Part shown: positions 24,093-35,233 of the stretch, one piece after another
How the letters are laid out: the number at the start of each line of letters is the position of its first letter
Numbering within the stretch: the first letter of the stretch is position 1
NCBI GenBank assembly: GCA_032622095.1
Contig: CP136064.1
Coordinates: 132,191,129 to 132,255,128, forward strand
DNA: 64,000 bases
Reading direction: 5' to 3'
Source: Siphonodentalium dalli
Taxonomy: Eukaryota > Mollusca > Scaphopoda > Gadilida > Siphonodentaliidae
The notes under the pieces: generated by a model
What the model was told of the DNA's origin: nothing
What the model saw: the letters and a program-made list of their open reading frames with translations, nothing else
The model's database searches: none
Program-made: the position numbers and the translations under genes

Positions 24093-25471
24093 ATAGCAAA
24101 AGCGAGAGCGAAGATACATGCTGCCTACAGTCAGGCGCACTACATGTCTTTTTTTTTCTTTTCTGAGGAGATTACTCAACATAAGCGATGACTCGCTTGT
24201 TGTTAGATTCTCTTCACCCTCATCTATTCTAAGTCATGTCATAACCACTTGTAAAATTATTATATATGTCATTTTAAGGTAGAAATAAATATTGTTTAAA
24301 CCAACCCGAATCACGGCAGATATTAATACACAAATGCCTTTTAGAAAAATTTGCAATGATTACCTTCACAGTTCACACTGGCCTTATGCGTGTATTATAT
24401 CTGGCGAAGTGACCAAATTGATTGTTTTCTCTCATTGTCCAGGTATTGTTAATTATGAATCACACATGCATGAGAATACTGTTCATCTGTGTTTAATCAA
24501 GACAGCATTGGGCAGTTGTTGACTAAATTCGGTAAATTATCATTTTCCTATTGTGTGTTGTCGGTATATTACATCATTGTGATTATCGTTTACGCGAAAT
24601 ATCCACTCGTCATTGACTCGTTTTCGATTATCACCGATAAGTAACCTACACATATAGATTGACCAGTGTTGTTCTAAATATTGTATTGCTATACATTTGT
24701 TTGTGCATGCGTTATGTGTGTTTACGACGAACATATCTATACACAGTAGGAATCAAGCGACTTTTGAGATACCCCACCTTTTATATTGTAGTTATATCGT
24801 AATACTATGATAACCTCAGAAAAAAGAAAAAAAATCAGCAGTGTTTATCGTGTTTGCGCTATGGTTTAAACAATATTTTATTTCTTTCCAAAATTATATA
24901 ATTATAACACATGACACATGTATGAATAGAAGACTAGAGGAGAGGAAGAGGATTTGACAACAAGCATCAGAAGCTTATATCGAGCATCTCCTCAGAGGAG
25001 AATATATTACATATAGTGTTCAGTGAGAAGTGGAAGTCAAGATTAAGAGAGAGGAAGAGCTACAGAGTATGATAAGAAGATTAATGAACTGGTGGATTAC
25101 AGTTGGGTGAGAACAGAGGGGAAAAAAGCAATTAACACATATATTTACAATGATCACTACCCTTATGCATGTTATTGTTTTATATAGGAAAAATTAAAAC
25201 TATTTGTGTCGAGTGGAGTCAATAGTTTGCCAGTACCTTAATATGGCTTTTTTTGTATTATTTTTTTTTTGGATCGAGTTATTGAAATTATTGCTACATT
25301 GTTAGCTATATACATGTATATGATTAATTGCTATATAATTTTTTGTTTGTGTCTCTGAAGACTATCAAATTCGAGCAGCTACTTATTGTGAATATCAGAA
25401 ATACAATTGGCGACTAACGAAATCGATTGCTTGTTAGTATGAATGTTTGAGTTGCCTCAAATATGGCCTTA
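24093..25471. other. non-coding region; probable LINE 3 3' UTR at its right side
   Basis: No gene seen. Sequence from about 25200 to 25471 may be the 3' UTR of the minus-strand retrotransposon that ends at 25472, but no simple-repeat tail marks its end. Confidence 0.4.
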
Positions 25472-25708
25472 TTAAGTCTTTTTGGGAAATGAAATAGATC
25501 CCTTAAGTAAAATATCAGATCTCCACAAATTTTTTGCTAATACTGAGAAAATTTCAATTCGTATTGTCGAGTATCTGGGACAATATAGTAAAAAGTGGTC
25601 GGCAGTCTCGACTTCCCCACATGAGCATTTATCAGATTCGTTTAAATGGTTGCGACTGAGATCATCATTGAGGTTACTGCATCCTAGTCGAAGTTGCGTG
25701 TGAATTAA
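25472..25708 (-). pseudogene. CR1-like C-terminal zinc-knuckle domain after a premature stop
   Basis: Directly beyond the TAG, in the same frame, the minus strand reads LIHTQLRLGCSNLN and then a CSCGEVETADHFLLYC block. The Cys-x-Cys...His...Cys arrangement near the C-terminus, with H-T-Q-L-R-L-G before it, is a known terminal domain of many CR1/Jockey-group proteins. The frame ends at TAA (complement of 25472-25474). The stop at 25709 is therefore premature, not the natural end. A plus-strand frame here is only a shadow. Confidence 0.8.
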
Positions 25709-27088
25709 CTAGGCTTTGCGGCATTTGCTATAGCTATAATGGCGAACATTATTTTGTCTTAGGCGCAGATTGGTATTCAATTTGTATTTGAAATTTTCTA
25801 GAGTTTCTGAGTTTTTCAGGTCATCAGATAATTTATTCCACTGGTGTGTTGTCGCGGGCAAGAATGATCGTTGATATGATGATGTGTCCGAAAAAGGGGG
25901 TCTTAAGTCAGTTCTCCGAAAGTCATATCTGTCAGCCCCTGGGTGTTTATGATTAACAGTGTTGTAAAGATATGCTGGCGAATTGCGATAGAACATCTTA
26001 TAGAATTGATGTTGTTTGAATTTTTTTCTCCTTTCACTTAACAATTCCCAAACAAGGTCTGCCAATATATCAATGCTGTTTATGCTTCTAGTTCCTCCCG
26101 TTGCTATTCTAGCAGCTTCAAATTGGATTTTTTCTATTAGCTCACTTTCTGCTTGCGTGCAGTTGTCCCATACGGGTGAGGCATATTCCAAGACTGGTAT
26201 TATATAAGCAAAATATATTCTCTCTATAGTTATACGGTCCAGGTAGTATTTAAATTTTCTTAGGTGGTTCACTCGTTTCCAGGCCCTGTCTATAATGTCA
26301 CTTATATGAGCATCCCATGAGCCATGATTGTTAAACGTTAGTCCCAGATGTTTGTGAAAAGTCACCTCATTTACGTCCTCGTTAGACATATGGAGTCGGG
26401 GATGATCAGGGGGGTCAGTTTTACGCGATATCAAGAGAGTCTCAGTTTTCGTCGGGTTAAATTTCACAAGCCATTCTTGTGACCAGGATGCCAATCGTTC
26501 AATATCACCGTTTATTAATTCGGCCGCCAATGTAGGGTCTTCAACTGTTAAAAATATGGATGTATAATCTGCAAACAAGCGTATGTGACAGTTAACATTT
26601 TGCGTTATATCATTAATGTAGATAAGAAAAAAGAGGGGGCCTAGTATAGAACCCTGGGGCACACCCGCCATGACAGGTTTCCACTGAGAATGATCTCCCT
26701 CAATTAAGACTCGCTGTTCACGGTCAGTTAAATATGACTCAAGAAGTTTCAACAGATTCCCTGTAATACCTATACGTTCTAGTTTATATAAAAGGCCACG
26801 GTGCCAGACTTTATCAAACGCCTTGCTTATGTCACAAAAAACACATCTGATCTCTTTTCCAATGTCTAGGGATGAACAAATGTGATCATACAAATCTGTG
26901 AGTTGGAACACGGTGGAGTCCCCTCGGACAAATCCAGACTGGTATTGCGTTATGATTCCGTTTGAAGAGAGAAATTCCCACAAATGATTAAAAATGCATT
27001 TTTCAAATACTTTTGATATACAGCTGAGTAATGCTATTGGTCGATAATTTGAGACATATGATGGTTCGTCTTTCTTAAATATTGGCAC
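25709..27088 (-). pseudogene. CR1-like reverse transcriptase with mutated active site
   Basis: A 459-codon frame covering the catalytic domain: NYRPIALLSCISKVFEK, motif A FCDISKAFDKVWH, motif B GVPQGSILGP, and motif C reading FADY instead of FADD. The Tyr codon lies at + 26564-26566; one base change from GAT to TAT removes the second catalytic Asp, so the enzyme would be dead. Downstream blocks KFNPTKTETLLISRK and YIIPVLEYASPVWDN are standard for this group. The frame closes at TAG (25709-25711), but sense continues in the same frame beyond it. The N-terminal endonuclease is missing through truncation. Confidence 0.92.
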
Positions 27089-27118
27089 AATGTTTGCGCT
27101 ATCATGATGGAATGGGTG

Positions 27119-28560
27119 TCATTTAGTGACATTGTAATGTATATGATGTATATTGTCTACATTGTCTAAATGTGTTGCCCGAAAAGACAGCAGCGAAAAA
27201 GACGAGTTGAAAGAGTAAAGTTGATATGGTTGACATTTATAGAGAAATTTAGGATTGTAGACCATTGTGTCAATTTAAAAAAGCAAGCAGACTAAAGGCG
27301 TTTGGTATCAGTTTGCTTATATGTAGATTGAAGTACGCGAAGCGACAAATTTCATATGCGCATGATATATAAACTAATAGTAGACAAATTAGTTCAACCC
27401 CAACCAAGCTTTATGTATATTAGAGGGATATATATCGCCTTGTATTTGGAAGTTATGTGACCGTGAATATAGTTAAGGTACTTTGAGTACATGTTGTCGC
27501 CCATAAGGAACGAAAATGCACGCACAATGCACTCGGAGAAATAGGGCGTATATTTGTATGCATATGCAATTCAATATCAGTATTGGTCTAAATTATAAAT
27601 TTAAATAAAGTGTCTGTAATGTGGTTAGGTTGACCTATTAATTCATCAAAATTTAACCCCTTTCATTGATTTGTTACACACATGATCGGCTTTTTTTGGT
27701 CAAAAGTGATGAAAAATACAAGAAAGAAATATTTTGGCTACATTTACGTTTTCAACGTTTAGAGATAAACTAACTCGTTATTAATTAACTATGCGGGCAC
27801 TCGTACAATTAGATTATATTTTCAAGTAGATCCCGAGCTTTACAATTGGTTGTTCTACATGAAAAATAATTGGATCAAAGTGTTGAATAATTCGCGTATT
27901 TGGCGTGGAACACTCAGCAGGGAAGTTTCTAGTGGAATAGGCAATACTCTTACAATAAGAATTATTTTCATAAATTTCACATTCTAATAGGCAGAAAAAT
28001 CTGTATTGTTTTATAAGTGAATTATAATCAAAGACCCTAGATGACTCCTTGTCATTCGTCTGAAGCGATGCACACATAAAATGTCAGACCATCATGCATC
28101 CACACTCTACGGAATGCAACGCAATCATCATACATTACTTCTATTTGCACTCAACCGAGCCAACTGGCATATTGGTTTAAACAGAAAAAAAATCACAAAC
28201 AATACATAGACATGAAATATAATATAAATGTTCACAAGAGGATCGGACAACAAGCTTTGAGATTTTTGTCAAGTCCTATCTTCAGAAAATAAAGGTTACC
28301 CCAGATATCTTGTTCACTAGCCAGGTATCGTCAAGAAATATCAGTTCATTGAGTTCACTTGATAAAACGCTCGGGACTATCCCTTAATTGTCACAGTTTA
28401 TACTTGTCTACGAAATATGCGTATAGGTAGAGATCTTTCCAACTGGCATTGAAATGTCGTTCGAATAACCAATACAATGTACAATAAATGAGGCGGTGTG
28501 TAAACACAAATGTCAACACGGAGGAGTGGGGCATAGCAGACGGGTTTGAATTATGTATAT
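27119..28560. other. no recognised gene
   Basis: AT-rich, with only short frames that lack motifs and no clear repeat structure seen. Confidence 0.5.
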
Positions 28561-28589
28561 ATGGTCCGAACACCTATGGACATATTGTT

Positions 28590-28678
28590 TATATATATAT
28601 ATACATTTAACTATTATTATCTCCATACCAATGTTATGTATTGGATTATGAGAAATAAACTGATTGATTGAATAATAA
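28590..28678 (+). mobile_element. LINE 3'-end scrap
   Basis: The sequence ends in AAATAAACTGATTGATTGAA, resembling the AATAAA-plus-short-repeat ends of CR1-group elements such as LINE 1 (GAAATAAATCTTATTGAATC). No coding part is attached, so it would be a very short 5'-truncated insertion. Confidence 0.4.
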
Positions 28679-29869
28679 AGGTTAGCTGAAGGTAAAGGAA
28701 AGAGAAAGGAGGTGCAGGCAGAAATGGGTAACTGAACTTACCAGTAGTAGCAGTGTAGGGGTCTGCGTGCGTCACGTGACGCAATTTAGACCGATACAAG
28801 TCCTGCATGCATGTTCCACAACGCGAATGCACACATCGGAGTGTAACTATCAACATTTTGTCGTTTGCCGAATGAGGTGGGATGGGCTGTACGGGTCGTG
28901 GAATATAGTCAAACAACACAATTTGTACAGAAATGATTTTAACTGATTTCGAAGCAGTCTACAATTGCAATGGACTTCTTCCAGAATCAAGATGGCATGT
29001 TTAACGTCAAACAAGAAAGAAAATCAGGAAGTGATTTTCGACCAACCCAGTAATCACACTGCGCTCTGATAAAACATACCGATTGATACACAGTTGCTAT
29101 GCTGCAATAGATATGTACATAGAGCGCATGTCCCATGTGGAAATTAATCACCAACAACTATCTTTCCAAACATTAAAACATTCTTTTAGCGATGACACAA
29201 ATTACATGTAGATAAGAAAGTCCAAGCAACTGCGAATAACTTCTTGCAGAATTTACATATCGCTAACCCCCAGACTCCAAATGATGAGACGCAGTTAGTT
29301 AGTTAAACCATGCAGTAGTCAAGTTCATTAAATATATCCATATTATTGGCGAGTCGACATTAAATTTTGCCTTGCTTGTTGTTGGATTATCAATCCTACT
29401 AGATCTCTAACAATTATTTTAGTGGCTCTTTGATTTACAAACAATCTGTCACAACCCAAGCCGAACATTTATAAGCTAGACTACGAATATGGCCACTTCA
29501 GCTCTATCGTGTGATTCAGCCCAACCATCGCTGTAGATACCCTATTGCATCCAGGAATATGATTTTCGTTTCGTACATTATAGCACATTATTTTTATAAA
29601 AAATGAAATACAGCCTCATACTTAAAATAATAATATTTCGGGTTTGGCTGTTTCATCATGCGATCAAGAACATGGTCACGGAAAACTTCACGGTGTTGGA
29701 GTAATCAGTATCGTCTCGCCAGGAACACCGTTTAGCGTTTCTTCCATTGTGCTATCACATTTTAAATAAAGGTATTAATATGGATATAAATCTGACGTGT
29801 GTTATGTGTGATGTATGTTTGTTTTTATGACCATAGTTAAAAATATGTGTGAGAATTAAAAAACTTTGA
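28679..29869. other. no recognised gene
   Basis: Mixed AT-rich DNA. I see no frame with motifs and no repeat boundary. Confidence 0.5.
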
Positions 29870-30830
29870 TTACATTTTTTTGCATTCTCATCGCCATTTT
29901 GGAAGCCATCTTGGACCTGTTGATTATTATTCAATTCGCCCTATAATTATGGCCCATCATGTTTTTAGCTCAACTTTACTTTGTAAAATTTGAGCTATTG
30001 CAATAGATTGGTATCCGTCGTCCGTGTGTGCGTGTGGGAGTGTGTGCGGAGACGTCCGTCAACAATTTTCATTAGCACGGGCTACATGTCGTACCTTCGG
30101 TCTGATTATGAAATTTGTCACGGCTATTAACATTGACATGTAGATGGGAACTAGTCATTTTAGTGTCATCCTGCAAAAAAAAAACATAGCCGTCAGCGGC
30201 CATCTGGATTTCAAAATTCATCAGCATGGACTGTTTGTCTGATTATTTTGTAATTGTCATGGATATCAATATTGACATATAGGTGGGAACGAGTCATTTT
30301 GTGGTCATTCGGCCAAAAACAAAACATCGCTGCCGGCAGCCATCTTGGATTTTATATGGACCATCGGGTAACCTCTAGATGGGAGCCATTAAAGTTTTCC
30401 GAGTTACGTTGAAAAAAATGATTGTCAGCGGCCATTTTAGATTTTACTCTTTGTATGACTAAATCATTTGGTCCGCCCTTCAGACGACACCCTACTTGTT
30501 CGATATATATCTTCGTGTTGATATCTAGTATTACATAGACATTTCAACTTTCCGCATTCGTAATCGCTCCATTGACTGTAACACATGAAATTATCCCCTC
30601 TTCAAGTTGAGCTACAGTGTCATTGAAACATTCATTTTTAAATAAGTAAGATTAAAGATTTGAATTGAAAAAGAATAGTTTACTAAAATGTTGTACCAAT
30701 ATGCAGAAAATTATTCTCTAATCTGAGGAGTGTGTAACCTTGCTTCATATTTCCCATTTTTTCAATATATTGTTGCCATTGTGAACGCCATCTTGGATCT
30801 TTCTTTGACTTCTTTCTATTTCTTCAGACA
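29870..30830. repeat. degenerate repeats with AGCGGCCATCTTGGATTT motif
   Basis: About 120-bp direct repeats at 30130-30210 and 30260-30350 share GACATGTAGATGGGAAC-, GTCATTTT- and GCCATCTTGGATTT-type blocks; a third, weaker unit lies at 30365-30440. Related GCCATCTTGGA sequences also occur at about 29905 and 30788. Non-coding. Confidence 0.6.
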
Positions 30831-30849
30831 TAAGTTGTTGTACTTATCC

Positions 30850-31540
30850 CGCTGTGCTGCTCTTTCAGCCACCTCCGCATCTGACAAGGCGGAGCCGCTG
30901 CTTGTGTAGCTTTTGCTGGTTGAGATGGAGGACACCGGGTTTTGGTGTTATTCCGGTGTCCTTGGTGGTGATGTATCCATCTCCACATCGAAGTCGGCGG
31001 CAGGGGTGACCGGAGTTACATCGGCCCTCCTTGGTCCACTGGTTGTATAGTAGGTGGTGGAACGACGACGGGCTGGTGGTCCTGCTTGGAGGCCAAGTGG
31101 GTGAAACTGGACGTCTCACAGTCGTCCCTGTCTCCATCTGGCCCTCCTGTCGGTGTCACTGCGGCGGCGTGAATGGTTATTCTCCGCTTCTTTTTTTCAT
31201 CTTCCCCCAGCTGGTGGTGGGTTGCTGGTGTGTTTCAGTATCGTTCGGGTTACAGCCAACATAGGGTCATGCATGAAATGGACCGTGATGGCGCAACCCG
31301 GTATTCCAAAAAAAAAAACAGCTCCGCGCGGCTGCCTGTCCAGTGTAGTACAGATCAGACAGGACTCCCAGCTAACAACGTGTCTGACTTCAGCGGGGAT
31401 TATAGACAAGTTCACTCTTCCGCTGACGCCAGTAATCAGATCGCAGAGCGTGCTTAGTCATGGCGCGCTCGAATCAGGACGTCTGATCCCGTCGGCGGTC
31501 GGAACACGAATCGTTTTCACACGCCTCACTTTCGCTACAT
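30850..31540 (-). pseudogene. GC-rich decayed coding island, retroelement ORF1-like
   Basis: About 0.7 kb of clearly higher GC than its neighbours. The minus strand gives protein-like stretches in shifting frames: a VNLSIIPAEVRHVV block, then SNPPPAGG, and near the low-coordinate end a Ser/Thr/Pro-rich stretch with ADVTPVTPAADFDVEMD and SALSDAEVAERAAQRDKY. A T-run near 31310 may be one frameshift. The composition suggests an ORF1/gag-type protein or a broken host exon. I recognise no domain, and the strand and function are uncertain. Confidence 0.3.
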
Positions 31541-32340
31541 TATGTATCAGTTATTTCAACGAGTTACGAGGTGCACTTCACAGGGCGAGTTGGCAAGATA
31601 TCAGCATCTATATATAGTATACTGTTCAAATTGGTATTTTTCCAAAGTATTCTACTGTCATTAATATATAGAACATACTAGTTACTTCTATAAATTATCC
31701 GGTATGGAATAACGTGTAGTTCGCCCGACAAATGTCTTGGTCAGAAACATTACGTAGGCCAATACGGCGATTGATTGATGTTCAGACGTCTTATTTCGGT
31801 TTATGTGTGAAGCGGACACGATGTTCCTCTGTGAAAGCCTGTGATAATTACGTATCAAAATTGAAAAGCTAATATGTGCCCAAGCATATATTAATTGTGT
31901 ATGCGATTTCACATTTGAGTTATTGTTCAATGAGCACCAATCCCTGCAGAAACTGTGGTGTGTCAGCAGTTGCTGGACTGCGTGTTTGCCTCAGTCGAGA
32001 TGACATATTTTAAGATTTAATGAATCAAGCAGTATTCGTCAATACACAGATCAAATACCAAGTACCTAGAATTACCAACCTGAATAATGGTCATATTTTA
32101 GTGAGCTTTTCAATGATGTGTAACCTCTATTTTACCAATGTACAATTGCATGTAATGATGTCCATCAATTGGGATTTCGACCAACCCTTGTTTCCTAAAA
32201 CAAATGGAAACTTAGTTCATAAAATTATGAAGCTGAATCTTACTCCACCGAACATTTGTCCTTGCAACTACGTGACCTACACCCACTATATCAATGGAAA
32301 TTATGCGAGAGCTGTTTGCATCATTCCATGTTGGTCGAAA
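31541..32340. other. no recognised gene
   Basis: A frame at 32020-32358 (+, 112 codons) is the longest here but shows no motif, and its codons are as AT-rich as the surroundings. I do not call it a gene. Confidence 0.45.
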
Positions 32341-32600
32341 GTAATGTTTGCAGTATAACATAAATTTATGGAATATAGAAATACGATGTACTTTTGATTT
32401 CACGATATATTACTGGCAACTGAGCTGCCAGTAATTTATCGTAAAATGTGCGGTACAGGGGAATACGGTGTCGTGTAATGTTTGCGGTATAACCGTTAAA
32501 TCTACTATATATGAAAATATGGCGCACTGTTTATTTCACGGTATAGTAATGACAACTGTCTGCCGGTATTTTACCGTAACGTGTACAGCCTAACGTTTAC
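32341..32600. repeat. 135-bp tandem repeat with hairpin, 2 copies
   Basis: GTAATGTTTGC(A/G)GTATAAC occurs at 32341 and 32476. The first copy has TTACTGGCAACTGAGCTGCCAGTAA, an inverted repeat; the second has a diverged form. Probably a small inverted-repeat element duplicated in tandem. Confidence 0.65.
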
Positions 32601-33309
32601 GATGTACCTGGCTATAGTGAACAGGATATTTCCAAACTCTGTGTCATCTGCATCTATTCGGTCGTCTACACAATGTACATGTTTCAAAAGGGTCGCCCAC
32701 TGGGCAAACGACAAAAAGTTAGCATTTACCTGCCCATTGTCATACATGTAGTCATATTTGTTCTCAGTAAAACGATTTATACCTGATTTTTATTAACGTC
32801 TTCTGAAGGGACTTTGAACAACCCATGAGATTGTCGGTGCATGGCTTACAGTTATGTAGTATGTATGCTACAAGTTCTAATTTTTCGGTGAAATACAATA
32901 AATAGAGCATGTCTTATCGAGAACTATACCCACCAACTGGTGCTATACCCACGTAGTCAACTCCAAGCCATGTTTTCTTTTTAGTGATATTGGTTGGTAG
33001 CATACAGCATCACAATGCCACTGGTTTGATTTTCGCCTAATTACATGTTACGTACATGTATGGTAATGTTGTTGACTAGCACAGTGAAGCAACCAGTACG
33101 AGGAATTCAAGTTGATGTAATTGTTTACATATTTCAATATTAGGTGTATGAATATGTAGTTGATGTATGCTCTACAATTAATACATATTCAATATGACCC
33201 ATAGCAATGTATGCTGAGTAATATACAACATTGTCTTAAAATAAATATTCAGTTTTACTTGTATATGCACCTATCCACATGGCTAAATTATTATGGTTTC
33301 TTTTCGCAG
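32601..33309. other. no recognised gene; likely intron or 5' flank of the next gene
   Basis: AT-rich with no frame of note. It ends in a pyrimidine-rich TTTCTTTTCGCAG at 33297-33309, a good splice-acceptor match, so this stretch may be intronic. Confidence 0.45.
33297..33309 (+). promoter_or_regulatory. putative 3' splice site
   Basis: A pyrimidine tract followed by CAG, then a GC-richer stretch (33310-33503) leading to the start codon at 33504. It suggests a 5' non-coding exon is joined here. The matching donor was not found. Confidence 0.45.
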
Positions 33310-33503
33310 GCTCATATTACTGCGCTGGATATTGATCAATACAGGGTGGGTGGCCTGTCCTGACTGATGAGGAAATCCGCCCCACATAAAGTATTCGGAA
33401 ACCGACGGCATTCGTCGATAGTCTGCTGTGTCTGGACTCAGTCGGGGGAGGATAAATAGTGGCGACTGAAGATCGACGTATTTCCTTGCCCCCACACTAA
33501 TCA

Positions 33504-34685
33504 ATGATATTGCCAGTCATGTCGTGTCCCTGTGGAGGCCAGATGATTGACACGAGTCCGATAGTGGATATTGAGAAGATAATCCAAGACTACGCATGGA
33601 AGGAACTCAGGCAGGATGTGAAGTGGTACCAATCCGCCTTCTACCGCCGTGCCAGTTTCGATATCGAAGTGCCGTGGAATTACTTAGAGCTCGAACACAA
33701 AACAGTACGGTTTACACCGCGAAATCAATCGAAAAAAACAGGAAAATCAGTTGAGTTATTTTCGACAAATTTCAGGAACAACACCGCACGCGAACAGTCA
33801 TATAAATTCATGGCACAACGACAAACTAAAGCTTCGACGTCGGTGACGTTTCAACGCGGATTCAGCATAAAATCAAGTACGAACTTCAAGCTGTCGGTCC
33901 CGATGAGTGACATTGGTGTTAGTGCCGGCATTGATGGACAATTACACATCACAAAAACATCTGGCGAGACATTTGATGAAACATTTACCTGGGAAACAAA
34001 CAGTGATGTCATTGTAGAAGCGAATCACGTGACAACTGCACAAATGCTCCTGACAGAACACAAATGCATCGCTGACTTCGAAGTAAGAACTGTGCTTCAA
34101 ATGCCGAGTGGAGAAGCGCCGATCATTTTCAAGCGGAAGTCCGATAAAGAGGTGCATTCTGTGCTTTTAATAAACGATCTGGTGGATGTGTTTGTAGACA
34201 CAGACCGCTCAGTGGTTACTATAATCAAGGATGAGGACCCGAGAAGGAGGAACCACAGAATTGAGCTCATTACAACGGGGGTGATGGAGAGCTGTGGCTG
34301 GCGTGATCAGCGAATTGAACTCGAATCGCATAAGATAACGGACGAAGACGACATAACTACAATTACGTCGTTAGGAAAGGATTTCTATTCGAAAGCTTTA
34401 CTTCAAGCGGCCCGAGACTCTTTTGAGCGAGAGAAGAGTCCCGCTGAGTCTGACAGGGGCGACGAGACAGATCTGGATGAAGATCGAAAACCTTACGAGG
34501 AACAGAAGTTGCGTGATACCAGCGATACAGAGGCAGCAACTTCCGAGCCAATCAAAATGAAACCAACTATTGCCGTTAGATCATATAGCCAATCAAGTAA
34601 AGACGATCGATCTGCCAAGGTCAAGCGAATCTCATTCGCTGATACGAGAGATACGCACACATTTCCTAGAATGACGAGTGTATGA
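33504..34685 (+). CDS. aerolysin/ETX-MTX2-like beta-pore-forming protein
   Basis: An intact 393-codon frame with GC clearly above the flanks, the only convincing host-type gene here. An in-frame TAA lies 2 codons upstream (33498-33500), so translation starts at 33504, or at the Met codon five residues later. Residues ~85-200 follow the pattern of the aerolysin-like fold: an NNTAREQSY strand, then long alternating Ser/Thr-rich strands (STSVTFQRGFSIKSS, then ITKTSGETFDETFTWET) that would form the insertion hairpin, then a strand ending near residue 200. Residues ~30-80 probably form an N-terminal domain. Residues ~305-393 are charged, low-complexity and probably disordered. I see no signal peptide or transmembrane helix, unlike secreted members. 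Animal relatives serve in defence or membrane handling. The family call is from pattern only. Confidence 0.65.
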   Translation: MILPVMSCPCGGQMIDTSPIVDIEKIIQDYAWKELRQDVKWYQSAFYRRASFDIEVPWNYLELEHKTVRFTPRNQSKKTGKSVELFSTNFRNNTAREQSYKFMAQRQTKASTSVTFQRGFSIKSSTNFKLSVPMSDIGVSAGIDGQLHITKTSGETFDETFTWETNSDVIVEANHVTTAQMLLTEHKCIADFEVRTVLQMPSGEAPIIFKRKSDKEVHSVLLINDLVDVFVDTDRSVVTIIKDEDPRRRNHRIELITTGVMESCGWRDQRIELESHKITDEDDITTITSLGKDFYSKALLQAARDSFEREKSPAESDRGDETDLDEDRKPYEEQKLRDTSDTEAATSEPIKMKPTIAVRSYSQSSKDDRSAKVKRISFADTRDTHTFPRMTSV

Positions 34686-35231
34686 TATAAATTCATCATA
34701 TGTTAACTAATTGAAGCTTCAGTTACTACAAATTTACATTATGTTATACCTGTACCTGTATATCGTCCGAGTATCCAGTATTATATGTGTTTAAAGTTCT
34801 TCTTCCTTACGATATACGTGAACAGAATATTCGACAAATTAAATGTTACCACATAGAGGGTGTCACGGTGAAATGTAATGTCTCTCTTGGGTAACAATTC
34901 CTTGCGATTTGCTGCTCTGCTGATTTTCGGTTATAACATTTCGTGACGATTCTTTTTATATGGGTTATTACAAATTGTTGGTATTACAAAATTCTAGGAG
35001 TAACGACACCAGTCGATCATTCATATATCTATCTCATAACTATAGCTATAGACACAAGATACCACCATATGTCGAGAAAATAGCAATATCATCTCATTGA
35101 TGTACACCATTGGCTGTTTAGATCATTGTATTCGTATTATATACCGAGCGGTGATAACCGATTACTCGTTGATCTGTCAATAACTTGGTGCTCTGCCTCA
35201 GATGAAGTAGTGTATTCTATACGCAAATAGG
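34686..35231. other. 3' flank of the pore-former-like gene
   Basis: No open frame of note. ATTAAA at about 34837 is the nearest possible polyadenylation signal; I see no AATAAA close to the stop codon. Confidence 0.4.
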
Positions 35232-35233
35232 TA

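Larger units (their letters stand above)
25472..27118 (-). mobile_element. 5'-truncated CR1-like non-LTR retrotransposon (LINE 3)
   Basis: Only the reverse transcriptase and C-terminal part remain. Coding similarity starts abruptly near 27118, with an ANIVPIFKK-type block just inside, as expected for incomplete reverse transcription. The frame carries one internal stop and a lethal active-site change, so this copy is inactive. Confidence 0.85.

Noticed and set aside
25482..25703. 73-codon plus-strand frame
   Set aside because: It is the shadow of the C-terminal zinc-knuckle region of LINE 3 on the minus strand.
32020..32358. 112-codon plus-strand frame
   Set aside because: Composition equals the surrounding non-coding DNA, with no motif and no splice or promoter support.
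33942..34699. Minus-strand frames of 62-71 codons
   Set aside because: Shadows of the intact plus-strand gene at 33504-34685; no motifs.
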